Of a stretch of DNA of 40,823 bases, positions 13,463 through 22,067 are shown piece by piece (positions within the stretch are counted from its first letter, which is position 1; the number at the start of each line of letters is the position of its first letter). The notes under the pieces are model-generated. The model worked only from the letters and a program-made list of their open reading frames with translations, did no database searches and was not told the origin of the DNA. Location: NCBI GenBank assembly GCA_011526565.1, contig WYBL01000038.1, forward strand, positions 1 to 40,823, in the 5' to 3' direction. Both the position numbers and the translations under genes were made by a program. Source of the stretch: Acidobacteriota bacterium. GTDB taxonomy: Bacteria > Acidobacteriota > Vicinamibacteria > Fen-336.

Positions 13463-14020
13463 TCATCGAGCCGTCACGGTGGGGCGCCCGGCGACGACGC
13501 TGAACGTGAACTCGTAGTCGAGGAAGATGGGGATCGGCTCCTGCTTCCAGCCCGGCGGCAACGTGGTGCCATCGGACAGCGGCGGCCGTGGCACTCGGGT
13601 GGTGCGGAAGGCGGGGGCGTAGCGCCAGCGCGAGACCGCGGCGTGGACGGCCCCGGTCAGCGCGGTCGCGCAGCGATCTCCCGGCGGCATGGGTGCGAGG
13701 TCTTCCGAGCCACTCACGTTGCCATCGGCGCCGACGAACACGCGCACCCGGTACGCGCCCCCGCCGCACCCCGCCTTCAGGGCGTACGGCGGGAACGTCG
13801 GCAGCGCGTTGTCCTCGCTCGCGTAGACAGGGGTGACCTCGGCTCGTTCGACTGAAGCGGGACCGGGAGCGTCCGGCGGTGGCAGCAGTGCGCGGGCGCT
13901 CGTGCGCCCCTCCCGGTCCGGACTTTGGGGAGGCTGCACCGTCGCCCGTGCGCAACCCACCGTCGCCAGCGTCCACGAGACGCCGATCGCGAGGGCACCG
14001 TGAGGCGCGCGGCCGAGCAT
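13463..14020 (-). CDS. Lipoprotein-like protein with TonB C-terminal domain
   Basis: A 185-residue exported protein. The N-terminus is hydrophobic and reaches a cysteine in TLATVGCARA, a possible lipobox, followed by a Pro/Ser-rich linker to about residue 65. The C-terminal region has the TonB_C pattern: YRVRVFVGADGNVSGSEDL, then AVHAAVSRWRYAPAF, and a final FTFSVVAGRPTV strand. Proteins like this, common in Acidobacteriota and Myxococcota, resemble TonB by fold but often lack the usual transmembrane anchor, so an energy-transducing role is not assured. It lies 135 bases downstream of the ADOP permease on the same strand and may be co-transcribed. It converges on the CocE-like gene with a 43-base gap in which I see no clear terminator. 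Confidence 0.72.
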   Translation of the reverse strand: MLGRAPHGALAIGVSWTLATVGCARATVQPPQSPDREGRTSARALLPPPDAPGPASVERAEVTPVYASEDNALPTFPPYALKAGCGGGAYRVRVFVGADGNVSGSEDLAPMPPGDRCATALTGAVHAAVSRWRYAPAFRTTRVPRPPLSDGTTLPPGWKQEPIPIFLDYEFTFSVVAGRPTVTAR

Positions 14021-14155
14021 GGGACCGTGCCAGCTTGGCAGGCCGCTTCCTCGCGGACAACCGGAGCAGCCGTCGGCTCGAAGTCCGCAGGCTGACCGCC
14101 TCGTCGGTTTGCGTGCGCGAGGCGAGTAGCAAGCCGGTACGGAGCGCTGTGCTTC

Positions 14156-16592
14156 CTACTCGTGCCTGAGAGCTTCGGAGGGCGCGATGGCGAGCGCCCT
14201 CCTCACGGGCACGAACGCCGCAGCCAGAGCGACGGCGAACAGCGCCGGGAACACCATCGCGAAGGCCACCGGGTCCCGAGGCGTCACCCCGTACAGCAGC
14301 CGCTCCATCAGATGGCTGAGCGCCAGGGCGCTGGCCAGGCCGAGGGTCAGGCCGACGGCCATGTCCCGTGCGATCTGGCCGAGGACCAGGCCGACGATAC
14401 CGCCTCGATCGGCGCCCAGCGCGACGCGCACGCCGATCTCGCGCGTGCGGCGGCTGACGGTGTACGACAGCACGCTGTAAAGGCCCAGTGTGGTCAGGAG
14501 CACGGCCGCGCCCGCGAACAGGAGCATGACGGTGGTGATGAAGGCGGTCTCTCGGCGGTCCTCCGCCATGCTCGCTTCCATCGACGAGACTTCGAGGATC
14601 GCGCGCGAGGGGTCGATGGCTCGCAGGGAGTCGCGCAGTTGGCGGATGACGACATCGCGGTCGCCCCGCGTCCGCAGGAAGACGTTGAGGCTCGCCATCG
14701 GAAGCTGGTCGAGCGTGAGGTAGCAGTCTCGCGACAACTGTCCGTGAGTCCGCCCCACACCGCGCATCCGCGCGTCGGACACGACCCCGACCACGGTGCG
14801 CCATCCGCGGCCCGTGACGTCGACCATCCGTTTGCCGAGGGCGTCCTGGCCCGGCCACAGGCTCCGCGCGAGGGTCTCGCTCACGACCACGCTGGGAAGG
14901 GCATCCGCATGGTCCCTCCTGTCGAGCATGCGTCCCGCGACGAGACGCAGCCCGACGCGTTCCAGCGCCCTTGGGGTCACCGTGTGGTACCAGGTGTGCA
15001 GGCCCTCGAACGAGGGGTCCGACTCGCGGCCTTCGGGGACCGCCAGGAATGACCACGTGCTGTTGCCCGGCCGCCTCGGCCCCCAGAGCCCCGAGTCGGT
15101 GACCCCGGGGAGAGCCGCGACGCGCTTCTCCAATTCGTCGTAGAAAGCACGGGCCTGATCGTCCTCGGCGTAGCGGGGGCCGTCCAGCAACAACTCCGCA
15201 TAGATCAGGCCCTCCGTGTCGAAGCCATAGTCCGTGTGCGCGAGCTCGTAGAGGCTGCGCAACACCAGGCTGGCCCCCGCCAACACCGCCACGCTGAGGC
15301 CGACCTGCGCGACGATCAAGCTGCGGCGCAGGAGCTGCCGCTCGGGGCCGCCTGCGCTCCCGGTCCCGGCCGGGCGCAGGACGTCGTGGAAGTCGAGCCT
15401 GCTGCTCCGCAACAAGGGCACCAGGCCGAACAGCAGAGTGGTGGCCAGCGCGAGCGCCAGGGTCGCCACGAATACGCTGGGGTGGATGCTGACGTCGGCG
15501 AAGCTGTACATGTTCAGCGGATTGCCCGCGAACACGATCCGGGTACCGAGGTAGGCCAGGCCCAGCCCCGTGGCGCCTGCCGTCAGCGTCAAGGCCACGC
15601 CCTCGGCCAGGGCCTGGGCCACGACGCGGCGACGCGCCGCACCCAGCGCCATGCGCACGGCGAACTCGCGCGAACGCTCGAGGAATCGCGCCAGGAGCAG
15701 GAGCGTGACGCTGGCGCAGCTCGCGGCGAAGACCAGCGCGGAGGCAATTCCCAATATGGCCACGACCTCGTTCAGCCGGCCGAAGCCGCTGCGCAGGTCT
15801 GCGAACGACGTCACCCGGGCCTCGATGCCGGCATTGGTCTCGGGATGCTCCTGCTGGAGGGCGAGCGACAGGGCGCGCATCCTGTGCCTGCTCGAGGCTG
15901 ACCTCCTTGCGCAGGCGTCCGATGGCGATGGACGTCCGGGTCCTCCGATCCTCCGTCACCCCGGGCCCCATTCCCACCGCTGCGTTCCGGTACGGGACCA
16001 CGACATCGAGCGGCTCCCGCAGCAGCCATCGCGTCCGAGGTGACATGACCCCGACCACGGTGTGCAGGCGACCTCCCAGGTTGATCGTCTCGCCCACGAC
16101 GGCGGGGTCCCCGCCGAGGGCGGACTGCCAGAGCCCGTGGCTCAGGACGACGACCGGGTCGCCCGAGGGCGGCCGGTTGTCCTCGTCCGAGAGGCGCCGC
16201 CCGTGGGTGATGTCGACGCTGAGCACGTCGAAGAAGTAGGGATCCGCGTAGGTCACCCTGACCCGCTGCGCCCCGTCGCGCCGGACGATCGTCGAGTTCG
16301 CGATCGTGTAAGCAGCCAGCCCCTCGAAGAACGGCTGCCCTCCGGCGGCCCAGTCCCGGATGTTCAGGTACGACGTCGCCTCGCGCTCGTGGATCGGCTC
16401 GGGGCCTTGCCGCCACAGCACGACGATGCGTTCCGGGTCGTCGTACGGCACCGCGCCCAGGTAGACGGATTGAGCGAGGCTTGCGATCAGGGTCACGAAC
16501 CCGATCCCGATGGCGAGGATCACGACGACCAGCGTCGTGAACGTCGGTTGCTTCACGAAGGACCGCAGCCCGTAGAGCACGTCGCGTCCCAT
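14156..16592 (-). pseudogene. ADOP-family (MacB/FtsX-like) permease interrupted by one frameshift
   Basis: A full-length permease of about 811 residues read in two frames. The N-terminal part (16592 to about 15881) opens MGRDVLYGLRSFVKQP, has a first membrane helix and a MacB-type periplasmic domain, and reaches GRLRKEVSLEQAQ. The C-terminal part continues one frame away from about 15880 (MRALSLALQQEHPETNAG) to the stop at 14156. It contains an FtsX domain (LARFLERSREFAVRMALGA), a second periplasmic domain, and a final FtsX domain (SRRTREIGVRVALGADRGG). The duplicated architecture matches acidobacterial duplicated orphan permeases, thought to work in export without a linked ATPase; none is adjacent here. 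Neither part has internal stops, so the break is recent or a consensus error. The start has a GGGAGGG ribosome site 6 bases upstream. Confidence 0.85.
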
Positions 16593-16622
16593 CCGTTACC
16601 CTCCCGCGGTTCCTGAGCGCTC

Positions 16623-16652
16623 CTATTAGGCCGTCGCCTCGCCGAGCGGCAA
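16623..16652 (-). promoter_or_regulatory. Candidate promoter of the ADOP permease
   Basis: On the minus strand TTGCCG (16647-16652) is followed after 18 bases by TAATAG (16623-16628), 30 bases before the start codon. With the GGGAGGG Shine-Dalgarno sequence this would be one of the few leadered units here. The 179-base gap to the upstream SGNH gene holds nothing else I can name. Confidence 0.4.
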
Positions 16653-16771
16653 GTGAATTGATGTGACTGCCAATGCCTTGGAGGGCGTCCTGGGGGTTGG
16701 ACAACAGGCGAATCACCCTGTCGCGGTGACGCTCGCGGTCGTGTCGGCGGAGCGGAAGTGAGTACCGCGCG

Positions 16772-17809
16772 TCAGAACTCCGCGGCCACCTGCTCGGCAG
16801 TGAGCGCGTGACCGCGGGCGTTCAGGTGGCCGGTCCCGTCGACCGCGAAGTCCTTCCAGTCGAGCCCCTGCGCGCGGTAGGCGTCGGCCAGCCACAGCGA
16901 GCGCAGCCCCTCGCGTGTGAAGCGTTCGCGCAGTGCCCTTTCCCACGCCGGCGCCTCGCCCTGGTACGAGCGCCGCGTGGGGTGGGCGACGACCAGCAGC
17001 GACGCTCCGATCTCCGCGCCACGCTCGCGGACGCGCAGCAGCAGGCGCGTGGCCAACTCGACGAGCGGTTCGGGCCGCGCCAGCAGCGCGTTCGACGTCG
17101 TCTGCCAATGCTCCTCCTGCTCGCTCGCGGTCTGCGCGGCGCCGCGGCGGAACAGAACGTTCCACAGCACCGAGCGCTCGGCGAGCCACACGCCCGCGCG
17201 CCGCGAGGTGCTCAGCTCGATCGCCTCGCGGCGCAGCCGCAGCGCGCCGCCGGCGCCCAGCTCGAAGCGCGGCTTGGGGTGGGCGCGGCTGTAGAGGAAG
17301 GCGTCCAGCGCGTTGTCGACGAGGTCGTTGGCGAGGCAGAAGCCGACCACGATCACGTCGGGCCGGTACCCGAGGCCCTCGCGCTCCAGGCGCAGCAGCT
17401 CCTGGTCCGTGCCGAAGCCGGGCACCGCCAGGCTCACCACCTCGAGTCCGGGCCGCGCCAGCTTCTCGGGCCAGCTCTCGCCGTCGGCGACGTCCATGCC
17501 GAAGGCCACCGAGTCGCCGAGCACCAGGACCCGGCGCGGTCCGCCGGGCGTGCGCTCGCGCGGCACCCGCGGCCCGCGGTTGCCGTCGGCGTTGACCGAG
17601 ACGCAGCCGGCGGCGGGGCACAGCCGGATGCCGGGCCGCAGCGCCCATCCGTAGTGCGGCGAGAACACGTGCAGGCAGCCCATCATCTCGTCGGCGCGGG
17701 CCTGCGGGCAGGGCGAGGGGGAGACCAGGCGCGCGACGCCTTCGGCCGCCAGCAGCAGCGCGGGCACGACCAGGCTGGCGCCGGTGGCGAGCAGGAATTC
17801 GCGCCGCAT
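16772..17809 (-). CDS. Exported SGNH/GDSL-like hydrolase
   Basis: A 345-residue protein of the SGNH superfamily. The N-terminal helix (about 6-26, FLLATGASLVVPALLLAAEG) exports or anchors it. Block I is LVLGDSVAFGMDV with the candidate nucleophile serine. Block II is SLAVPGFGTDQEL and block III GFCLANDLVDN. The C-terminal catalytic residues are in AVDGTGHLNARGHALTAEQ, with a histidine in GHLN in place of the usual DxxH spacing. It is only distantly related to the two paralogues at 10329 and 20844. A strong TATAGT hexamer 7 bases upstream of the ATG overlaps the end of the DAACS carrier gene, 8 bases away. It may be translated both from its own transcript and by read-through. Confidence 0.78.
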   Translation of the reverse strand: MRREFLLATGASLVVPALLLAAEGVARLVSPSPCPQARADEMMGCLHVFSPHYGWALRPGIRLCPAAGCVSVNADGNRGPRVPRERTPGGPRRVLVLGDSVAFGMDVADGESWPEKLARPGLEVVSLAVPGFGTDQELLRLEREGLGYRPDVIVVGFCLANDLVDNALDAFLYSRAHPKPRFELGAGGALRLRREAIELSTSRRAGVWLAERSVLWNVLFRRGAAQTASEQEEHWQTTSNALLARPEPLVELATRLLLRVRERGAEIGASLLVVAHPTRRSYQGEAPAWERALRERFTREGLRSLWLADAYRAQGLDWKDFAVDGTGHLNARGHALTAEQVAAEF

Positions 17810-17816
17810 CGCGCGG

Positions 17817-17822
17817 ACTATA
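17817..17822 (-). promoter_or_regulatory. -10-like hexamer TATAGT of the second SGNH gene
   Basis: TATAGT ends 7 bases before the ATG at 17809 and overlaps the stop codon of the carrier gene (17818-17820). It is one of the two closest matches to TATAAT in the window. Confidence 0.5.
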
Positions 17823-18987
17823 CGGAAGCCGGCGCCCGCGCGGGCACCAGCCGCACGACGCAGACGAGGCGTCCGAGCGCGTTGAGCGGCGTGTTGGCCT
17901 TGCCGACCAGCGGCAGCGCCAGCAGCGCCGCGACCCGGTCGAGCGGCAGGCCCGCCTGGGAGGCGACGAAGGCGAGCATCACGAAGCCGCCGCCGGTGAC
18001 CGGCGGCGTGGCGATCGCGGCGATCGTCGCGACCAGCGCTACGGCGCCGAACTCGCCCACCGTCGCCTCGCGGCCCGAGAGGGCGAGCGTCGCGACCGAC
18101 AGCGCGCCGAGGAACGCCGCGGTGCCGGCCTTGCACACGTTGGCCCCCAGCGAGAGCGCGAACGCCGCCGCGGCGGGGTCGCGCCCCAGCCCCGCTTCGG
18201 CCGCGCGCTGCTCGACCGGCAGGCTGGCCGCGCTGCTGCCGGTGGCGAAGGCGGTGACCAGCGCCTCGCGCGCGGCGACGACCAACGCCCGTGGCGAAGG
18301 AGCGAGGGCCAGCAGCAGCAGCGCCACCACCGCCTGCGCCGCGTAGACGGCGACGAGCGCCACGCCGAGCCGGCGAGCTGTGTCGAGGCTCGCATTCCCG
18401 ACCGCGACGGCCACCAGTGCGAAGACGCCGAGCGGGAGCAGCCACAGGGCGGCCTGCAGCGCGCGATCCGTGAGCGCGTGGAAGCGGCGGAACGCGCTCC
18501 GGAGGGCGGCGGCCGGTCCGATCCGCTCGCGCCACGCGGAGGTCGCGAGGGCGAGGGCGAGCGATGCCAGCAGCGCGAGCGGGATCGAGTGATCGAGCGT
18601 CAACCCGTCCGCCCAGCCCGCGAGCAGCGGTCGAGGAACGACGGCGGGACCGGCGGCCCCGCTCGCGGGCGCGGGCGTCGCCGCGAAGTCGAAGAGGAGC
18701 CCGGCGACGGCGGCGCCAGTGGCCGTCGCCGCCAGCGCGAGCAACCCGTACGCGGCGGCGAGTCGCAGGCCGAGGCCGCCGAGCCGGCGCAGCGACACGC
18801 CGCCCACGCCTTGCAGAATCGAGGCGACGACGACGGGGACGGCCAGCACCTTGAGCAGCACGAGCTGGGCCTCGGCGAGCGGCTGCAGCACGGCAGTGCG
18901 CGGGCCGGCCATCGCGCCGGCCGCAGCCCCCAGCAGCAGGGCGAGCAGCAGCGCCCGGCCCGTCGTCGTGGTGTCCGCTTCCCGCAC
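17818..18987 (-). CDS. Divergent dicarboxylate/amino acid:cation symporter (DAACS, GltP-like)
   Basis: A 389-residue polytopic membrane protein with the DAACS fold. The serine-rich reentrant loop is AFATGSSAASLPVEQ (246-260). The two other signature regions are altered: the NMDGT motif that helps bind sodium reads GANVCKAGTA (281-290), and the second hairpin is ATPPVTGGGF (326-335). The C-terminal DxxR region that binds substrate carboxylates in GltPh is not recognisable (PLVGKANTPLNALG). It therefore probably has a different substrate or ion coupling. The start is uncertain: I use GTG at 18987, since the first helix begins nine residues later and there is no ATG nearby; an upstream TTG is possible. 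It is the first gene of a minus-strand pair with an SGNH hydrolase. Confidence 0.75.
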   Translation of the reverse strand: MREADTTTTGRALLLALLLGAAAGAMAGPRTAVLQPLAEAQLVLLKVLAVPVVVASILQGVGGVSLRRLGGLGLRLAAAYGLLALAATATGAAVAGLLFDFAATPAPASGAAGPAVVPRPLLAGWADGLTLDHSIPLALLASLALALATSAWRERIGPAAALRSAFRRFHALTDRALQAALWLLPLGVFALVAVAVGNASLDTARRLGVALVAVYAAQAVVALLLLALAPSPRALVVAAREALVTAFATGSSAASLPVEQRAAEAGLGRDPAAAAFALSLGANVCKAGTAAFLGALSVATLALSGREATVGEFGAVALVATIAAIATPPVTGGGFVMLAFVASQAGLPLDRVAALLALPLVGKANTPLNALGRLVCVVRLVPARAPASV

Positions 18988-19046
18988 CCTGGCGAGCTTG
19001 AGCGAGACGCCGGCCGCGCACAAGCCGTGCGCAGCGGGGGGGACGC

Positions 19047-19052
19047 TACACT
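19047..19052 (+). promoter_or_regulatory. -10-like hexamer TACACT of the third SGNH gene
   Basis: TACACT ends 8 bases before the ATG at 19061. No Shine-Dalgarno sequence is present in the 8-base interval. Confidence 0.5.
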
Positions 19053-19060
19053 GCGCGGCG

Positions 19061-20008
19061 ATGTCGCCTCGGCACCTGCTCGCCCTGCTCGCCCTGCCGC
19101 TCGCCACCTGCGCCGGGTCTCCGCCCACCTCCGCGCCGGGCATCGAGTTCGTCGTGTTCGTCGACGACGACGGCGACGGCCGGCTCGGGGCGGCGGAGAT
19201 CGCGCGCGTTCCAGGCGTGGCGCTGGTGGCCAATGGCGAGCGGTGGGTGAGCGGATCGGACGGCCGCGCGACGCTGCGCGCGGCGCCCGGCACGCCGCTC
19301 GGCATCGATCCTGCGACGCTGCCGCCGTACCACCGGGCGCCGGCGGCGCTGGTCGCGGGCTCGGCGCCACTCGCCGTGCCGCTCGCCCTCCCGATCGGCT
19401 CCAACCGACCCGGCGTCTACCTCGCGTTCGGCGACTCGATCACGGAAGGGCACAACTTCGAGGGCGACGCCGCGTACCTGCCGTTCCTGGAGGCGAAGCT
19501 GCGCGAGCGCTTCGGCCGCGCGACGCTCGTCAACCGCGGCGTCGGCTCGCAGAAGTCCGACCAGGGCGCGGCGCGGATCGAGGCTACGCTGGCCGAGGTG
19601 AGGCCGGCCTTCACGCTCGTGATGCTCGGCACCAACGACTGGACCAAGAAGCCGTGCAACCGCGTCGAGAAGCTGGAGACCACGTGCTTCACGCTGCCGA
19701 GCCTGCGCGCGATCGTCGCCGCGGTGCGGGCGGCGGGCAGCCTGCCGGTGCTGGCGACGGTGCCCCCGGTCAACGTCGGCGCGTCGGCCCTGACCCCGCC
19801 GCAGCGCCGCGACTGGGTGGAGGCGTTCAACCAGCGGCTGCGGGCGTGGGCCCGCGCGGAACGCCTCCCGCTGGCCGACACCGAGGCGGCCTTCGCCCGC
19901 GACGGCGGCGGCGCGGCGCTGTTCTTCGACCACCTCCACCCGAGCGCGCGCGGCCAGCAGCGGATCGCCGACGCCTTCTACGAGGCCCTCGTCATCCCGC
20001 TGCGCTAG
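19061..20008 (+). CDS. SGNH/GDSL lipase lipoprotein with N-terminal EF-hand-like domain
   Basis: A 315-residue predicted lipoprotein: a short signal sequence ends in LATCAGS, with Cys17 as the lipid-attachment site. Residues about 28-110 form a small domain opening FVVFVDDDGDGRLGAAE, an EF-hand or SdrD-like calcium loop, in a beta-rich module. The esterase domain follows: YLAFGDSITEGHNFEGD (block I), VNRGVGSQKS (block II), VMLGTNDW (block III with the Asn) and DHLHPSARGQQR (catalytic Asp and His). The complete set of catalytic residues suggests an active acyl-esterase at the outer membrane or cell surface. It overlaps the convergent hepT gene by 17 bases. It is the most canonical of the four SGNH proteins here. 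Confidence 0.85.
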   Translation: MSPRHLLALLALPLATCAGSPPTSAPGIEFVVFVDDDGDGRLGAAEIARVPGVALVANGERWVSGSDGRATLRAAPGTPLGIDPATLPPYHRAPAALVAGSAPLAVPLALPIGSNRPGVYLAFGDSITEGHNFEGDAAYLPFLEAKLRERFGRATLVNRGVGSQKSDQGAARIEATLAEVRPAFTLVMLGTNDWTKKPCNRVEKLETTCFTLPSLRAIVAAVRAAGSLPVLATVPPVNVGASALTPPQRRDWVEAFNQRLRAWARAERLPLADTEAAFARDGGGAALFFDHLHPSARGQQRIADAFYEALVIPLR

Positions 20009-20420
20009 CGAGCCGCGCGCGGATGGCGCCCAGGTAGCCGCGCACGTCGACGATCGCGGCGGAGAGCGCCTCGTGCACGAGACCCGGGTCGAGGTCGTCG
20101 TACTCGTGGGCGATCCGGTTGCGAAGCCCGGCGCACGGCGCCAGCCGGCGCGCGAACCCTGGATCGAGGACGCCGACCCGGCCGAGCGCCAGGAAGGAAT
20201 CGAAGTAGTCGCGCGGCGGCGACTGCCCCGACTCCACGACCAGGTGGAAGTTGACGTCCACCATGCGCCCGATCATCCGCTCGAGGTAGCGCTCGGCCAG
20301 CGTTTCGTCGATCTCGGAGGCGAGGTAGGCCGCGCGCCCCTTGGCCGCCAGCGGCTCCAGCCTCGCCAGGTCCTCGGCGATCAGCACGAGCTTGCGGTTG
20401 ACGAGCTCGACGTCGATCAC
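19992..20420 (-). CDS. hepT: HepT-like HEPN toxin (DUF86)
   Basis: A 142-residue all-helical HEPN-domain protein. The catalytic motif is RNRIAHEY (Arg100, His105, Tyr107), an exact RX4HXY. In characterised MntA-HepT systems HepT is an RNase toxin, and the motif tyrosine is AMPylated by MntA to silence it. Start is GTG at 20420; GTGA overlaps the stop of mntA, so translation is coupled with the antitoxin made first. The 3' end overlaps the convergent SGNH gene. All key residues are intact, so an active toxin is expected. Small islands like this move readily, but base composition does not differ visibly from the neighbours. Confidence 0.9.
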   Translation of the reverse strand: MIDVELVNRKLVLIAEDLARLEPLAAKGRAAYLASEIDETLAERYLERMIGRMVDVNFHLVVESGQSPPRDYFDSFLALGRVGVLDPGFARRLAPCAGLRNRIAHEYDDLDPGLVHEALSAAIVDVRGYLGAIRARLASAAG

Positions 20421-20815
20421 CGCGCACCTCCGCGGGCGGCGACGAAGCGATCGACGTGATCGCCCTCGTGGCGCAGGTAACGCCGGAAGTCGTGGTAGCG
20501 GTGGAACGCATACAGCCGCAGCTTCGCGAAAGCCCGCGGGTCGCCGGCGATCAGCCGGCCGTGGCCGAGGACGCGGTCCAGGAACAGGGGGTCGGCGTGG
20601 TTGAGCACGGCCAGGTCGACGCGTTGCCCCGGGAAGGCCTCCGCCAGCGCGGCCTCCAGTTCGCTCCGCTCGCGCAGCGATGGCGCGCCGTCGAACAGGG
20701 CGGCCAGGTCGAGATCGCTTCGCGCGTGCGTCGTGCCCCGCACCGTCGAGCCGTGCTGCACCAGGACCGACACCCGGTGACGCCGCGCGAGGGCGTCGAG
20801 CTCCGTGCGCTCCAT
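20417..20815 (-). CDS. mntA: MntA-like minimal nucleotidyltransferase antitoxin
   Basis: A 132-residue minimal nucleotidyltransferase. The motif GSTVRGTTHARSDLD (residues 22-36) fits GSX10DXD, with the metal-binding pair Asp34 and Asp36, and a third acidic residue at Asp67 in QRVDLAVLN. Family role: transfer of AMP onto the tyrosine of the HepT RX4HXY motif, neutralising the toxin. Gene order antitoxin then toxin, with a 4-base overlap, fits the known systems. A TATACT hexamer lies 9 bases before the ATG, a strong -10 for a leaderless message. It is not closely related to the other nucleotidyltransferase at 6543-7115, whose motif is of the GG...RxTxDxD type. Confidence 0.9.
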   Translation of the reverse strand: MERTELDALARRHRVSVLVQHGSTVRGTTHARSDLDLAALFDGAPSLRERSELEAALAEAFPGQRVDLAVLNHADPLFLDRVLGHGRLIAGDPRAFAKLRLYAFHRYHDFRRYLRHEGDHVDRFVAARGGAR

Positions 20816-20824
20816 GACCCGATC

Positions 20825-20830
20825 AGTATA
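20825..20830 (-). promoter_or_regulatory. -10-like hexamer TATACT of mntA-hepT
   Basis: TATACT (five of six consensus bases) ends 9 bases before the mntA ATG at 20815. It lies in the 28-base gap to the upstream SGNH gene. Confidence 0.55.
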
Positions 20831-20843
20831 GGGGGCGGATCGT

Positions 20844-21965
20844 TCAGCGGCCCGAAGTTGCGGCCAGCTCGCGGACCCAGGGGGCGAGGCGGTCGGCGGC
20901 GAGGCCGTGGGCCGTGCCGTTGGGGTGGCGGTCGACCGGGTGGACCCAGAGCGACTCGGGGGCGCGGCCCGCGAACGCGGGCAGCAGGTCGAGGAAGGGG
21001 ATGCCCATCGCCGCGCAGAACGCGCGGATCGTCTCGTGGGTCTGCGCGAAGGGGTAGGCGCCGTCGGTGCCGACGAGCAGCGGCCACAGCGCGATCGCGA
21101 AGCTGCCGCCTTCGGCGCGCACGCGGTCGCGCATCTCCACGATCAGCGCCTGGCTGCGGCGCCAGCCCTCGGCGTTGGGCTCGGCGTACATGTCGCGGTA
21201 CCACTGCGCCGTCTCGCGGCCCACGCGCGCCGCCTCGAGCCGCTCGGCGAAGAACGTGAACAGCCGCGGCCGCCACCTCGCCGGCTCGGCGGCCGCCGGC
21301 GCGTCGCCGCGCTCCATCGCGGCGCGGTCTAGGATCCAGTCGTCGAGGTGCTTCGTCCGCGCCTGGAACGCGGGCGAGCGCACCGCGTCGTTGAGCACCA
21401 TGCCGTAGACGACGACGTCGGGCTGCAGCAGGAGTGCGTCGCCGAGCAGGTCGCGGATCTCCAGCAGGTCGTAGCCGCGGCGCCCGCAGTTGAGCACCTC
21501 GACCGGCGCACCTTCGCGCTGCAGCCGCAGGTGGGTCGCGCGCGGATAGGCGTCGTCCTCGCGGGCGCCCATGCCCTCCGTGAACGAGTCGCCGATCACC
21601 GCGACGCGCGCGTGGTCGGCCGGCTTCGCGGCGAACTCGGGGCCCCGGAAGCGCCGCGAGTTGGTGCGGCGTTCGACCGCGAACGGCGTGAAGCGCGCCG
21701 CCTCCTCCACGCGGCGCACGCCCAGCGCCCGGTAGCGCTCGCGGGTCGCGGCGTCGCGCAGGTCGACGTCGAGCTCGCCGTGGGGGTCGTCCGGGTAGGC
21801 GTCGAGCAGGATCGTGCGCTTGCCGTTGGCGATCCGCCGCGGGTGCTCGTGGCGCTCCGGGCCGGCGGCCAGCAGTCGCAGCCCGGCCTCGGCCGTGCCC
21901 AGCGCCAGCACGAGGCTGAAGCCGGCCAGCGCGAGGTTGGGCAGCCAGGCACGGGCGCTGGTCAT
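20844..21965 (-). CDS. Membrane-anchored SGNH/GDSL hydrolase, paralogue of the gene at 10329-11438
   Basis: A 373-residue SGNH protein with an N-terminal anchor (about 9-30). Block I is VAVIGDSFTEGMG. The oxyanion residues lie in LNCGRRGYD and MVLNDAVRSP, and the catalytic pair in HPVDRHPN. Against the 10329-11438 protein the motifs are collinear over the full length, including RRFRGPE-like, [36 protein letters not shown] and FLDLLPAF. This indicates an old duplication with inversion. It lies directly upstream of mntA on the same strand (28 bases) and divergent from trkA. The upstream hexamer is GAGACT (7 bases before the ATG), a poorer match than in the other genes. Confidence 0.82.
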   Translation of the reverse strand: MTSARAWLPNLALAGFSLVLALGTAEAGLRLLAAGPERHEHPRRIANGKRTILLDAYPDDPHGELDVDLRDAATRERYRALGVRRVEEAARFTPFAVERRTNSRRFRGPEFAAKPADHARVAVIGDSFTEGMGAREDDAYPRATHLRLQREGAPVEVLNCGRRGYDLLEIRDLLGDALLLQPDVVVYGMVLNDAVRSPAFQARTKHLDDWILDRAAMERGDAPAAAEPARWRPRLFTFFAERLEAARVGRETAQWYRDMYAEPNAEGWRRSQALIVEMRDRVRAEGGSFAIALWPLLVGTDGAYPFAQTHETIRAFCAAMGIPFLDLLPAFAGRAPESLWVHPVDRHPNGTAHGLAADRLAPWVRELAATSGR

Positions 21966-21972
21966 CGCGGGG

Positions 21973-21978
21973 AGTCTC
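21973..21978 (-). promoter_or_regulatory. Weak -10-like hexamer GAGACT of the fourth SGNH gene
   Basis: GAGACT ends 7 bases before the ATG at 21965. The first consensus T is missing, so this is the weakest of the set. Confidence 0.25.
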
Positions 21979-22032
21979 CCACGACCGCGAGGCGCCCGCG
22001 TCGCCCGCGAGGGAGCCCGGACGCCGTCGGGC

Positions 22033-22046
22033 TACCATCCGGGAGG
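22033..22046 (+). promoter_or_regulatory. TACCAT hexamer and GGGAGG ribosome site before trkA
   Basis: TACCAT (22033-22038) is followed by GGGAGG (22041-22046), which is well placed for the ATG at 22051. That ATG opens a nine-codon frame (MEILRRCGS, stop at 22078-22080) overlapping the TrkA start at 22068. Either the short frame is a coupled leader, or the region contains more than one sequence error. Confidence 0.35.
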
Positions 22047-22067
22047 CACCATGGAGATCCTTCGTCG

